NCBI GenBank assembly: GCA_028023455.1 | Contig: JAQFVV010000012.1 | Location: 12,595,864-12,659,863 of the forward strand | Origin: Epiperipatus broadwayi | Taxonomy: Eukaryota; Onychophora; Udeonychophora; Euonychophora; Peripatidae | Reading direction: 5' to 3' | DNA length: 64,000 nt | Shown: positions 39,860 to 52,045 of the stretch, piece after piece | Layout: each line of letters starts with the position of its first letter | Position numbering within the stretch: position 1 is the first letter of the stretch | Position numbers and translations under genes: made by a program | Notes under the pieces: model-generated | The model's input: only the letters and a program-made list of their open reading frames with translations | Databases searched by the model: none | What the model was told of the DNA's origin: nothing

Positions 39860-40345
39860 AGATGTAATATAGAGGATTTGATATCCCTTACATTATATCT
39901 AAAATCCAAGTATTTTAATTATGCTTCTATTTAAATATTACAAATTTAGCCTGTATCCTGCCCATCCCTCTTCTGTATATTTAAATGGACAAGGTTATAT
40001 ACTTGAGGGGTAAGATTGACTTAAAGTCAATGTGGTCATGACAATAATATTGACATTAATGAGGGATTTGGGTGTTCTATCATCAGATTTTCACTGGTAT
40101 GGTGAGCTGAAGAGTTTGAAAGTGGAGTAGATTGAAGATTTGCTATCTTAATATAAACTGAGCATTCATTATGAATATATGTGTGGGAGATGATGATCTG
40201 GAGCAATTGATGGATGCTGGTTCATCACAAAATACAGATAGTGCTCATGTATCTTTTTCACATGTGTATGGTCTTGTATATCAGTTGTATGATTTAAAGA
40301 GGATAGCTGAAGGAAGCTTGAAAGTCTGTCTGTGCTCGACTCTTC
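39860..40345 (+). repeat. Single copy of the ~480-bp repeat family
   Basis: It shares in order CCCATCCCTCTTCT, a GAGGGGTAAGATTGACTT variant, TCTATCATCAGATTTTCA, TGGAGTAGATTGAAG, GGAGATGATGATCTGGA and AAGCTTGAAAGTCTG with the units at 34009-34905. It is a lone unit with no inverted partner. Confidence 0.8.
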
Positions 40346-42479
40346 TATATTAGTATTTTTAAAACATCTTAATTCATTCATTAGGTATTTTGTTAATAAT
40401 TTTTTAATTTTTTAAAAACAAAGTTAACATATCTGTGAATTTTAGTACTTTTATGATTTTTAATTGTTATTGATCTTATGACTTTGTGAAATATGTGCAT
40501 ATTTTTTAGAAAAAGTTTAATAAGGAGAGATAATAAATAAAATATTAAACCCAGCCAGAGATATATGAAAAAAGACAATATATGAACCCATTCATACATG
40601 AGGAATTTAATCTCTTTAGTATGAAATAAAAGTAATTTTTATATTCTTTGATTGTTTGTGTTATTATCAAAATCTATTAATGTATTAAATTCTTTTAAAA
40701 TTAAAAAATAGTAAATTGAATCAATTAGATATTAAAGTGGTATACATTAAATAAAGGAGAAAGTAAGAATTTCTGTTTCTTCTTGATTATTAATACTTGA
40801 TAATTATACATTTTTTATGTTAATTTCAGTGTTTATTATTCATTATTCAAATTAAAATGATATTTTTTACTATGGCTAAAAATGAATGATGGATGTCCTC
40901 TGTTAGTGATTTTTTAATTAAAAATAAAATATTCAAATAAAATGATTTGCTACATGCAATAGTAATGGGTTTTAACATTTTTCACACCATCAATATCTAA
41001 AAGAAGTGAATAGGTTGAAGAATTAAAACCAACTTGGCATAGTATTGGACAGCTGATATGTGGACTAAATCCATTCAGAAAATTCAGGATGCTGGATTTG
41101 TGCTAAAGTAAAATTTTAAAAGTATTTCAAATGAATGGAATTTAACATTAGCAATCTATTATGTTACAGACACAAATGCATAATTGACATCTTTGCAAAA
41201 AAAATATGAATATTCAGAAACAACAGTAATTAACTAGCTAATATTAAAATTGGAACCATCAAAAAAAGAAACTGAATTCCTCAGCAAAAGAAAAGATTTA
41301 ATTTATTATCATCAAAATATATCACTGCATATAGACACTTTTTATATAATAATGGAAATAAAGTACCTGCATATATTATCAATTTATTTATGTATTTCAG
41401 GCTCATAATATATCATTCTGTTGAGTGTGAATAAGATTATAGTAATATCTATGTTATTTTATATGAAACAAAAAAATCATTGACTTTTAGAAGATGTTAC
41501 AGATTTATTATTTATCAAGATGCATGAGGCACTGAATATTTATTTAGCGCAGATTAATTGTTCTGCAGATGACAATTAAACTAAAAAAGAAGTTGCACTG
41601 GACATTATCATTTATCTTTGTAATAGTATATACAGGTTAACATCTTTTCATCATCTATAAATTTAATGTAAATGATAATTCTTACTCACTGGTTTTATCA
41701 ATAATTTTTTTCAGAGTATGTATGTGGTCGAGTAAATCCTTCTGGTTATATTGGTTTACTGGAGTCCAATTTGTAATGAGATTTACAGATCTATAAAACT
41801 TGTGAAACATCATTTCTTTTTTCACTTTATTTCTATTAATAATACTTCACATTTTTCAAATATCTAATATATCTTTAACAATTAGATGTATGATATATAA
41901 TTTTGATTTTTTTTTTTTACTTCTTGTCTAACTTCTTCTAAAATATCTGCAATAAGCTTATAATTATGCAGAACTTTTCTATTGTTCATAGATTTAATTT
42001 TATATTTCATTTTTTAATTACAAATAATTGCATTTTAATTTTATAATCTGAGGGTCTACTTTGTTTTTTTTCTTCTACATACTTTATGATGGTGTCATTT
42101 TTTTTAATAATAATTTTATTTTAGATACTAAAAAGTTATTTAATATTTTTGAAATTTTTATTTTTTTCATAATTTCTTTGACTGTTCAAAATATTAATTT
42201 ACTAATGCATTAAACTAATTCTGTGAATATTACACATTTAAAATTTGTAGTTAATTTTTTTAGCAGGAAGAGGTGCTTCTCTAATTATTTTTTATATTTG
42301 TTTCTATTTACATCTTTAGCTGATATATTTACAATAAAGTAAACAATTTTTTCATTTGCTATCATGAAAATATTTTCCATTTTAGCATATTTTAAAGTGG
42401 AATCTATGGGTATCAATCTAGTCAGCTTTCTACATTTATTTTTTCTCTTTAATTGGCTTTCGTGAAAGAATGCTGGAAC
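40346..42479. other. Intergenic AT-rich DNA, nothing recognised
   Basis: Scattered T-rich tracts and no motif-bearing frame; no transposon ends before 42480. Confidence 0.5.
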
Positions 42480-44410
42480 AAATAATCAATCAATTGATGA
42501 TTTCTTTGGAGAAATGGTGATTTATCATAATTTATAAATTCAAAGTGAAATCTAAAACCTCTTCTTACTTGTCATTGACAGGTCTTTTTTTGGTGAACTC
42601 TTAGTAGTATTTGTTTTTTCAAGTTCTTTTTTGTGAGAAGGGAAGAGGGGGGAGATCATTTCTATATTTTCAAGGTTTTTGGGGATTTCTTGTCATTATA
42701 ATACTATCTAATATTGATTTACAAAATTAATTGATAAGTCAATTATTTTATATAGTGCAATGTTTATTTTATAAACTATAATTTTAAACAGCATTAAACT
42801 GTTGCACATGCGCTTTAGATTTTTTTAAAAATATAAAATGAATAAATACTAACACTTCAACAAGGTGTTAGTATTCATTCATTTTATATTTTTTAAAAAA
42901 TCTAAAGCACATGTGCAACAGTTTAATGCTGTTTAAAATTATAAAATTAATTGATGTAAAATTTCAAACAACGTTTTTTAATTTTTAATTGACAGATTTG
43001 TTTTGGAATTTTTATTATTTTATTTTCAAAATTTTTAAATTTCTTCTTTCTTATTGGCTTTTGTAAAAAGTGATGAAGGGGGAGGGAAAATTACATTGTG
43101 GAATTTCATTAAAACATTAATTTTCAGTTACATTCAATACAAAATACAAATCAAGTCAAAGAATCCAAATATAAATGTATTGGTTGGCTTTGAAATAACA
43201 AATTAACCAAATAAAAGCTTCAAATAAACTTTTCTTTTTTATTTCTTTGGTTTTCCTATTGCCTACCTAATATTTGTTTATTTTGTGACTTCACAAAAAT
43301 TCATTCATTGCTTTCATTTTGCTGCAATTAATTTATTGGCAGCATGTATAAACAATGCAAAATTGCTCTAAGTTCTCCTTTCATTTCCTACCATAGATGA
43401 GTTGAAATTGTCTTCAAATGATAAAATGTAAGGATTTTTACTTTTGCTTCCAGTAAAAACTAAAATTATAATACAGCAATTTAAATAAACATCACCTCCA
43501 AATCTAATGTTTCCAGATGCTTTTCAAATAAAAACATTTAAAATAAATAGTATGATCAATGCAGAACATAAAATTTATTTTAAAATTTATTTCTAACAAG
43601 TTAAAGAAAAAAAAGTATTTTTGTAATGCAAGATGAAACAGAAAAATGTTTTTTTTTATCTTTTACTTTTTTTTATATATTCTTTATGAATCTAGATTTT
43701 AGGTACACATTGAATTTATAAATTAAGTCATAGTACTATTACTAGGATAAAACACAAGTCCACACTATAGTTTTCTACTCCTTCCCCCTCTCTCACCTTA
43801 AAAAAAAGGAAAAAAATAACCATTTCTAAAGATAAAAGAGGAATCATATTTCCAAACTGATTTTTTTTTTCATTTACAAATAAGAAAAAGACTGTGAAAT
43901 TTATCGATATTTTGTAAGTCAAAATTATGTAGAAAATATTGTAAGAAGTCAATAGTAAAAACATACCATCTTTTTTTGCTTCCCCTTATTACTCTACCAT
44001 TCTTCCTTCAAACCTGATCCCTCATCTCAAAATTCAATAAAAAGTTGAAAGAGAAATAAAAGTTTGCAAAAAAAGAACTGAAAACTAATACTAAGAGGTT
44101 TTAGATTACACACTGAATTTATAGATTAAGTTGTAATAATAACCATGATAAATCACTATTTTTCCAAAGAAAAGCTTTTTTTGCTTTCCCCCAATCTATC
44201 TGACACTCCTCCAGTCACTCATTCTTTTTCTTCAAACCCAATAAAAAATTGTAAAGCAAAATAAAAGTTTGCCAAAAAAGAAAAAAAAGATCTGTCAATG
44301 AAAACTAATCTAAGAGATTTTATATTATGCATTGAATATATAAATTAAGTCATTGTAGTATCTCTATGATAAATCACCATTTTTCTAAGGAAATCTTGAA
44401 TTGATTGATT
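42480..44410. repeat. Possible foldback/DNA element with ~120-bp inverted ends
   Basis: The left block 42480-42600 (AATGGTGATTTATCATAATT, then TCATTGACAGGTCTTTTTTT) is matched in reverse complement by 44285-44410 (GATCTGTCAATGAAAAC, then GATAAATCACCATTTTTCTA). Further diverged copies of the right-end block lie at about 43690-43760 and 44085-44180 in the same orientation. No transposase is seen. It may be a non-autonomous element with reiterated ends. Confidence 0.5.
42777..42943. repeat. Hairpin with 79-bp arms
   Basis: Arms 42777-42855 and 42865-42943 are near-exact reverse complements around a 9-base loop (TTCAACAAG). The arms include CAGCATTAAACTGTTGCACA on the left and its complement on the right. 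Mismatches are few (for example GCGCTTTAG against CTAAAGCAC). It lies inside the candidate element 42480-44410. Confidence 0.88.
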
Positions 44411-45014
44411 TATTATCCTTATACTATTTATAATATCAAAATGGTAGTTAAGGAGTTAAAGAAAAAATAAAAATTTAGATAGCCAACTAGATCAATACCA
44501 ATTTGCTAGTATTTCCATTTGTATATTCATGTTAAATACTGTATCACTAGTGAAATACATATTATAAAACTCACATATATATGTGCTACATATTTCATAA
44601 TTTGAAACATAGTCAAATTTATTAAGAAGAAAAGAATAGTTAAAGAAATTATTATTTCAGAAGTAGTTTTAAAAGGTAGTTTTGTAAAAAGTAAAAGATT
44701 GCATTTATTTAAAGTGGGTAGGGAAAAGAATTAGGAAAAAAAGATTTAAAGAAAACTCTTTTTTATAAATCAAAAATAAATTAAAATAATAAATGTGGAA
44801 AAAAATAAATGTTAGTAAAAAATCGAAAATAAAATGATTAATTAATTAATTTGGAATACCACTAAAGATTGTTGGATGATAATAATATTGAAATTGTAAT
44901 AATTAAAAACTATGTAAGCTATCTCTTCAGGATAAAAGTGATGAGATGGTAGATTAATCTAGAAAAAGATTAGATTAAGAAAAAAATGTAAAAATCAATT
45001 AACTTAAAGAAAAA
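44411..45014. other. Intergenic AT-rich DNA, nothing recognised
   Basis: Purine-rich AT sequence with no coding or RNA signal. Confidence 0.5.
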
Positions 45015-45480
45015 TCTCATACTACTGACACTTGATCACACACAGGTATAAAAGATAAACAATCACCATTATACATATTTCATCCTAAACCAGCACTTAT
45101 CAGTTGATCCAAATTATCATTTCCACACATATATACAATCAATGCTCAGCTAAACTAGCACTCATCAGTTGGTCCATATTATCATCTCCATATATATAAT
45201 AAATGCTCAGCTACTATCATCTCCACACACATATATACAATCAATGCTCAGCTATTGTCATCTTCACACAGCTGAGCATTGATTGTATATATGTGTGGAA
45301 ATGATAATCTCGACCAACTGATGAGTGCTGGCTTAGATCAAAATAGTTATATTGGGAATATTTATCTTTTTGAGATGTGTGATCAAGTATGTCAGCAGTA
45401 TGAGATAACATGGATAGTTGAGGGTCATGTGAATGTCTGATTTCAAACCCCAATATATTACATATTGGAGTGCAAGTATG
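45015..45480. repeat. Truncated palindromic copy of the ~480-bp repeat family
   Basis: A minus-oriented part (45015-45262; landmarks ATAAACAATCACCATTATAC, CAGTTGATCC) meets a plus-oriented part (45267-45480; landmarks GACCAACTGATGAGTGCTGG, TTCAAACCCCAATATATTAC) at the centre near 45262-45270. On the left the segment ending CAATGCTCAGCT is repeated three times (near 45140, 45200 with AA for CA, and 45240), so the left arm carries an internal tandem amplification. Confidence 0.8.
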
Positions 45481-45639
45481 AAAAAGCCCATACTATAGAA
45501 AAAAATTCATATATTAAAGAAAAATATAAATTTAATTAAAAATATAGATTTAAAGCTATGATAAGAAAAAAACAATGGAAGAGAAGAAAGGGTATAAAAG
45601 ATTGCAACTGTCTATTATTATTTCACTCTTGAGTCTGTA

Positions 45640-46030
45640 AATCATTCTGGCTTTCATGCTGTCATTGATTGATTAGATTATTCATTGCTCCAGAGATTCA
45701 TAAATCTAAGGACAAAATAAAGACAGTAACTATTGCTGTGAAAAATATTATTGCATAAGCTGCAGAACTAAAAACATGTGTTGCTAGACCATCTTAGAAG
45801 TGTTTGTCGGGGCTTCATACCCAAAGTCCTCTAAAAATCAACTCTCTCACCTGAACCCTCACTGGAAACATGCCAAAATGGTAAAACAGATGCTTCAGCT
45901 ACTCTCACACTCTCTCTCCTATTGTCAAGTCTCAGAATGAAAGACAAGCCCTGAAGCATCTATGGAGACCAAAAAGCCAGCCAGTTGGAAAGTAACACTG
46001 ATGTAAAACAAACCAAATAAGCTGTATCAT
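45640..46030. other. Unidentified, less AT-rich segment
   Basis: This part is visibly richer in G and C than its surroundings. It has CT-rich stretches (CTCTCACACTCTCTCTCC is the core near 45905) and a GATGCTTCAG/CTGAAGCATC inverted pair near 45890 and 45952. No frame longer than about 40 codons with a motif is present. It may be part of an unrecognised transposon. Confidence 0.35.
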
Positions 46031-46299
46031 CTAATATCATGAATATCTAGATAAATATATTTTGATCACTGTCTATTGACCTTTAATATTTTTTAAATGA
46101 AATGAACTCTAATGAAGAATTATATAAATTGAACCTGAGTGATCACTTATATATTTAATTTCAATACTATTATGTTATAGAAAATATGTGCACATGAATA
46201 AATATTAACATTTTCTTAATTATTATTTGATTTATTATCTCTCTCTCTCTTGTCACTATTTATTTAAAAATATAAATGTTTATATATGTTAAATTAATG

Positions 46300-46610
46300 T
46301 ACTGGACCTCCTTGATTTAGAGTAGAAGCTATCTTGGGATATTTCAAGTGCTGGATTGTGTGTCTGTCATCCAAAGCATACCAGCTATATAATATATGGT
46401 CATCTGGCACCTGAGTTTGATCCTCAAAACAAATAAAATGCTTTTGATGACAGGTTTTATTCAAGCAGTCAAGATGGGCCATGGTCAGGAAATTTGTTTG
46501 TGTTATGCTTCATATAGCCTGATCTGCCCATGGGTACCATTGATAGCTATGTTATTGATGGTATTCTCCCATTGGCTTGAAGGGCTAGTTCATTCCCATG
46601 TTTAAAGGTA
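46300..46610. other. Unidentified, less AT-rich segment
   Basis: It has higher G+C than the flanks, overlapping short frames on both strands (46294-46482 minus, 46396-46605 plus) and a GAGTTTGATCCTC string near 46414 that loosely resembles a B box. No domain is recognised; a SINE or transposon fragment is possible. Confidence 0.3.
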
Positions 46611-47039
46611 TGAGTGAATAATTATCTAATGAAATGATAAATATAAAAGTATTGTTTAATAAATAATGTTATGAAAAGATATAAAATAATAATTACCAAG
46701 AAGTATAATAAAGAAGTTAGATATTACATATTATAAGTTTAATAAAGTAAAATGTTAAAACTTATTAAAGTTTAGATTCCGAAAAATATTAAAAGGTTAT
46801 GTTAAAAGATATTTAAACCTAATAATATAATAAACCTAGCAAGAATAAACAAATTATTCAGAGGGACCCAGTTCAATACTTATACATTAGTACATTAGTT
46901 CTTATCAATTTATGGTAAATTTTTCAATTTCTGTATTTTTTAAAAACATTTGACAGTATATTTATTATGTACTTACTACACTCATTATCTCAACTTTAAC
47001 TGAAACACAGGCTTGTTATATACCTGTGGCTATATATAT
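46611..47039. other. Intergenic AT-rich DNA, nothing recognised
   Basis: AT-rich sequence with short repeats of ATAATAA type; no feature is supported. Confidence 0.5.
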
Positions 47040-47690
47040 GTAATATAGGGTATATGAGCACAGACTTTCACACCACCCACCTCTCTCCACTCTATCTAAT
47101 AACACTGATACACCTAAACACATATATGCTGAAAAGATAAATAATCACCAATATACGTATTTCATGCTAAACCAGCAATCATCAGTTGGTCCAGACTATC
47201 ATCTTTACACACATATATAGTATAAGTGCTCAGATATATATATATATATTAAGATAGACTATCCTCATAGTTTAATGGACAGGCTTTAATCCACTCCACA
47301 CTCCAACTCTTCAACCGTTCATGCCAATTGAAAATCTGATGATGGAATGCTCAAAGGCCACCCTGAGGCCCAGATTATTGTCACACCCATGTTGACATAA
47401 GGTCAATTGGATGGATGGTTGAAGAGTTGGAGTGTGGAGTGGATTAAAGCCTGTCCATTAAACTATGAGGATAGTCTATCTTAATATATATCTGAGCACT
47501 TATACTATATATGTGTGTAAAGATGATAGTCTGGACCAACTGATGATTGCTGGTTTAGCATGAAATACGTATATTGGTGATTATTTATCTTTTCAGCATA
47601 TATGTGTTTAGGTGTATCAGTGTTATTAGATAGAGTGGAGAGAGGTGGGTGGTGTGAAAGTCTGTGCTCATATACCCTATATTATCTCAA
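47040..47690. repeat. Near-perfect palindrome of the ~480-bp repeat family
   Basis: The left arm (about 47045-47318) and right arm (about 47408-47688) are reverse complements with almost no mismatches over about 270 bp. They diverge only in the central ~90 bp and in a short TA-rich indel near 47240. Examples are GACTTTCACACCACCCACCT on the left and AGGTGGGTGGTGTGAAAGTC on the right. The repeat content is that of the family seen at 33160, 39860, 45015 and 51600. Confidence 0.95.
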
Positions 47691-48128
47691 CTTTATTAAT
47701 TTTTTTCCATTTTTGATATTTTGATTGCTGTTTTGAATCAAGCAAATTATTTTAAGGTGTTGTATTTTTAATGTTGCAATTCTACTTCAGTGCCTTTTTT
47801 TGACGAATTGCATATGCAAATAGTTTATATATTCAAATAGCTGTTATATAATTTTCATATCCTCAATGAAAATGTTTATATTTATTATGGTTAATATTAG
47901 AACTTTTGTTGATTTTTATATTTAATGGTCATTCATATCTTCACAACTTTATTTATTAATATGAATACTGCATCATATAGTAATGTATTATACAGTTGTA
48001 ATATATGCATTTTAAATTAAACATACATACGAAAGTATCTTATTCTAAAATATTATTTTATTGTTAAATCTTTAAATTTTTCTATTAATATCTTATATCA
48101 TAGACTTTAACTTTGAAATGCAATCAAT

Positions 48129-48569
48129 TGTAACAAACTAATTAAACAGATAATGAAGGAATTTAATGAGCAAAACCCAATTTAATTAAATCCCACCTTA
48201 ATTTATAAGAGTTACTCCGGAAAACAAAAGAAAGCAAACATATAAAAGGGGGGCCATTTTTGAAAAGATCAACTGAGTGAGTACAGAGCGTTTTTAAGTG
48301 AATTCAAGAGGAGCATCAGTTGCAAGAGAATAGCATGGGAATTGCGTATTACCCTCATGGAGAAAGAAGAGAAGTTAGACGTAGAAACTATACGTTCAGA
48401 ATTATCGTGTGTACATAGTGTATTTTTCTAACACAGCTCAGCGGGAATCAGAACTTTGTATAAACTGCAAATTAGTAAGCATCGATCTGTGTTGAGAATT
48501 AAACCAACTAGTTCACAAATTAACTTTTGTGTGCAGTAATTGAAGAGCCAATATACTGCAACTGTTACT
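48129..48569 (+). repeat. Candidate solo LTR
   Basis: A 441-bp segment starts TGTAACAAAC and ends CAACTGTTACT, giving short near-inverted termini (TGTAAC and GTTACT). It contains TATAAAAGGGG near 48241 and is less AT-rich than its flanks. These are LTR-like properties. No partner LTR or internal domain lies in the window, and I see no clear target-site duplication. It could instead be a SINE or an unrelated fragment. Confidence 0.33.
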
Positions 48570-49087
48570 TTATCAACATTCATCTGCCAAATTCTGATTA
48601 ATTTGGAACTATTTCTCTCTAGCTATTAATAATAGATATATATTTACTGGCTGATGCTAGATAATTAGTTGATTCAATTATGGGCCAACTATCTGATAAA
48701 AAAATTGTGACAGAAAAAATTTTCAAAATTCATTTGGCTTACACTCAAATCCCAGTCATAGAAAGGAAAAATGAATATTCCTAATATCTATGTCATGAAT
48801 TCTTTTAAGTTTTCCTAAATTTTAATTTTTTTATGGACTATTTTATTGACAGTTATGCACTCTTTTATAGTTGGAAGTTTATTTTTCACAATAAAATATT
48901 GATAAACATTAATATTTTTTGTTTTTGATTAGTTTCACTTCAGAGCTTACATTAAGCGGGGCCTGGAACTTACACCAGCCTGTTTTTAACATTACTTTTA
49001 GACAGATATCTATTGGGTTACCTAGCCATTATAAAAGTCAAAGATATATTTATTTTTCCTCAAAAACAAAAAATTAAAGCTACAACT

Positions 49088-49183
49088 TTTAGGTAAGCGC
49101 GACTGCCTTGCACTTGCAGGCAGTTGCCCGGGTTACGGGTTCGCGTCCCGGCCAATGCTATGATATTAAAAAAAAAAAAAAAA
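49088..49183 (+). other. tRNA-Cys-like sequence with poly(A) tail (retropseudogene or SINE)
   Basis: TAGGTAAGCGCG at 49090-49101 resembles a Pol III A box and GGTTCGCGTCCC at 49138-49149 a B box. Between them CTGCC-TTGCACT-TGCAG can form an anticodon-type arm with one mismatch, placing GCA (Cys) at 49110-49112; the alternative is a plain CTGCC/GGCAG hairpin. A CGGG/CCCG T-stem is possible. A run of 16 A follows at 49168-49183. The acceptor stem is not convincing, so this is not a working tRNA gene. The poly(A) points to retroposition. Confidence 0.5.
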
Positions 49184-49189
49184 CTTTGT

Positions 49190-51599
49190 CTTCTCAATTT
49201 TTATTTGATTAAAGAAGTTAAATTGTTCTATAGTCTCAATAGACTAATTACAGCATTATTATTTATGTTAATTACTTATTATTTCATTAATAAAAAAAAG
49301 GGTTTGCAGTTTTTATTTTCTTATTGATAGCAATAATAGCTTCATTTGTATCAGCCTACAAATCATCAAATCACTTTAAAAAAAATAGATATTTTTATAT
49401 TAATATTTTAAAAAAGTCATTTAATATTACCCTTTTGAATCTAAAGACTTTTATACTAACTAATTAAGTTAGTCAAAATTTTAATTACACATGATTAGTT
49501 TTTTCATAGGTAAAATTAGTAAACATTAATTTGTAAAACTTAAAATGCTTTTGTCAATGGTAATCCTTTTCATCTGATATTTGTACCACCTATTTATATC
49601 GAAATTTATATTCACTTCATCCTCTTTTGTCTAAAATATCTTCATAAGAAAAGTCAGTATCTCTTTTAGCACTATTATTTTTACTTTTCTTTTTTCTGTC
49701 TATTTATTTTATACATATTTCTTAAATTATTGCTAATAATTAGATGAGTCTGCATCTATATATAATGATAAATTAACAATTGATCGTTCAAAAAACTCAG
49801 AGAGCATTATAGTCAGTGAAGTATAAGTTCTTCAAATGCAAAAGCCATCAACATACTACTCAGAAAGATTTAAAGATTTTTTAAAATTTTATAACAATCT
49901 TATAAAAGCAGCTGAAACATTCATTTACTTTTATTTATATGTGTAAAATGAAAATGTGAAATTGCAAGATCAGTATTCAAAGAATGCAAAGCATGCAACA
50001 AAAAAGCTTTATGTAGCGAGAAAAGAAATGCATCCTTTTCATCAAAATGTATTTAGAATAAGATACAATAAGATGTCTTAAATAAGATTAACACAGCACA
50101 CATTACTCAGGCATAAAAACAATCAGTGTAGCACTTATTCACATGAAGGATATTGCACTGACTATCATCAATGAATCAAAGTGATATCAATTTTATTTAA
50201 ACCCAATCAGTATTACTATGTAATAACTTTATGCCCAATAATGAAAAAAGTGTCAAAGAAATTTAAAAACTTATTATTGGTTCAGGAAAGAAAGATTTAT
50301 GTATATGGAGCATTTTCAGTGATTGCTCATCAATATTCTAACATTAAATGGAAAGTACATTTTAAAGGCAGTATGAACATAGAAGCAGAACCAAAGCATG
50401 AGAATGACTTTAACATTTTTACCAGAATTACTTATATATTTCTAAATGATTTTCAAGCAGAAATTCACATAGTCATTTCCAGATAAATTCACAGATATCT
50501 AATGGCTTATATTCTCTGCAACCTCAGTAGAATACTTTTTTAAATAGTGAAAATGTGTTCAAATTATTCACATATAATCTTTTACTAAAACTAATAAAAA
50601 ATTATAAGTCTATCCAATGTCTTAGATATGAATTAGAAAAAATACCTATTGCTATTGAAATAATTATAGAAATTGTTTCTTAGACATCTCTATAGATTAT
50701 TTTTTTAAATATATTTTGATATTTTTTTGTTTGCTTACTTCAGTTTAGTCAAACTTTTACAGATTCATATTGAATTATTATTTTTACTTGTATTCACATT
50801 TTATCTGCTCACCATATATATATTTATATCACATTCAATTTTGAATTGTGAATACTAATGGAAAAAGTAAGTAATTATTAATTTTAGAAAGATTTGACTA
50901 AAATAAAAAAAGCAAATAAAAAATTCCAAAATTTATTAAAGACAGCATCATTATATTTATAGAGACAATTATCAAAACATAAACAATGATTGGATACTAA
51001 ATGACATTGTTGAACATTTCTTCACATTATTTTCTATTAAAGTTTTTTTAGTTAAGAAATTTCATATTCATCCAAAAGCTAATATTTTTTCCATTGCATT
51101 ATTTAAGCTAAAGCTTGAAAATGTCAAAACTCCAAGATTTTATAATTGAATATTAGTAATATAGTTTAACTACTAAGTCAGCAATTATACATTTTATAGT
51201 GATCTTATTTATACATTCATTATAGATACTTTTAACATTCAAAAACAACTCTCGATTTATCTTCACATAAGATATTAAAAATTATAATCTTTATGATTCT
51301 TATTAAAGAATCTGAAAAATCAAAATAATAATAAATTGCTCTGGAGAAATACCAATCACATGATTATTAGAAGTGAATAACGCCTTATATAAAGCTGATC
51401 AGTGGCTGAAATATTATGATTTACATTTATTTTCATATAATTATAGCAATTTTTCACTTATTATAATATAAAATTTGTGCCAGATAATAATTTACAACAA
51501 TTATGAATACAAATGAGCTTTTTATGTGGAAACATAATAGTTTATATCACCCAGAATATTCATTTTATGTAATTTAATGAATATTTAACATAAGGCTAT
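49190..51599. other. Intergenic AT-rich DNA, nothing recognised
   Basis: A 101-codon plus-strand frame at 50181-50486 has no motif I know and no supporting context. No transposon ends, RNA or tandem arrays are seen. Confidence 0.45.
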
Positions 51600-52045
51600 A
51601 TATATATACACCTGTATAAACAATGTAATATATAGGGTATTTTGATCTCAGCTTGTATGTCTGCCCAGCCCTCACATATATACTTAAATGGATTATGTCC
51701 TATACATGAGGGGCCAGAGTGACTTATAATCAACCTGGGAGTGATGAGAATGTCAGCAGCAGTGGCTTTGAGCATTCCATCATCAGATTTTCAATAGGAA
51801 GAATGGCTGAAGAGTTGGAGGGTGGAGTGTATTGAAGTCTGTCCATTAAAATGTGAAGATTGGCTATCTTAATAGAAATCTGAGCACTTATTGTATATAT
51901 GTGTAGAGATGATAATCTGGACCAACTGATGAGTGCTGGTTTAGTACAAAATACATATATTGGTGATTATTTATTTTTTAGACATATATGTGGTCAAGTG
52001 TATCTGTGGTATGAGATAGTGCGGAGAGTTGAGGATCATATAATT
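51600..52045 (+). repeat. Single copy of the ~480-bp repeat family
   Basis: Landmarks in order are GAGGGGCCAGAGTGACTTAT, CATTCCATCATCAGATTTTC, GGTGGAGTGTATTGAAGTCT, GATAATCTGGACCAACTGAT, TTGGTGATTATTTATTTTTT and GAGTTGAGGATCATATAA. It is a lone plus-oriented unit and lacks the final B-box-like end. Confidence 0.85.

Noticed and set aside
50181-50486. 101-codon frame as a possible gene
   Set aside because: No domain, no related copy in the window, and such lengths arise by chance or from old transposons; not supported.
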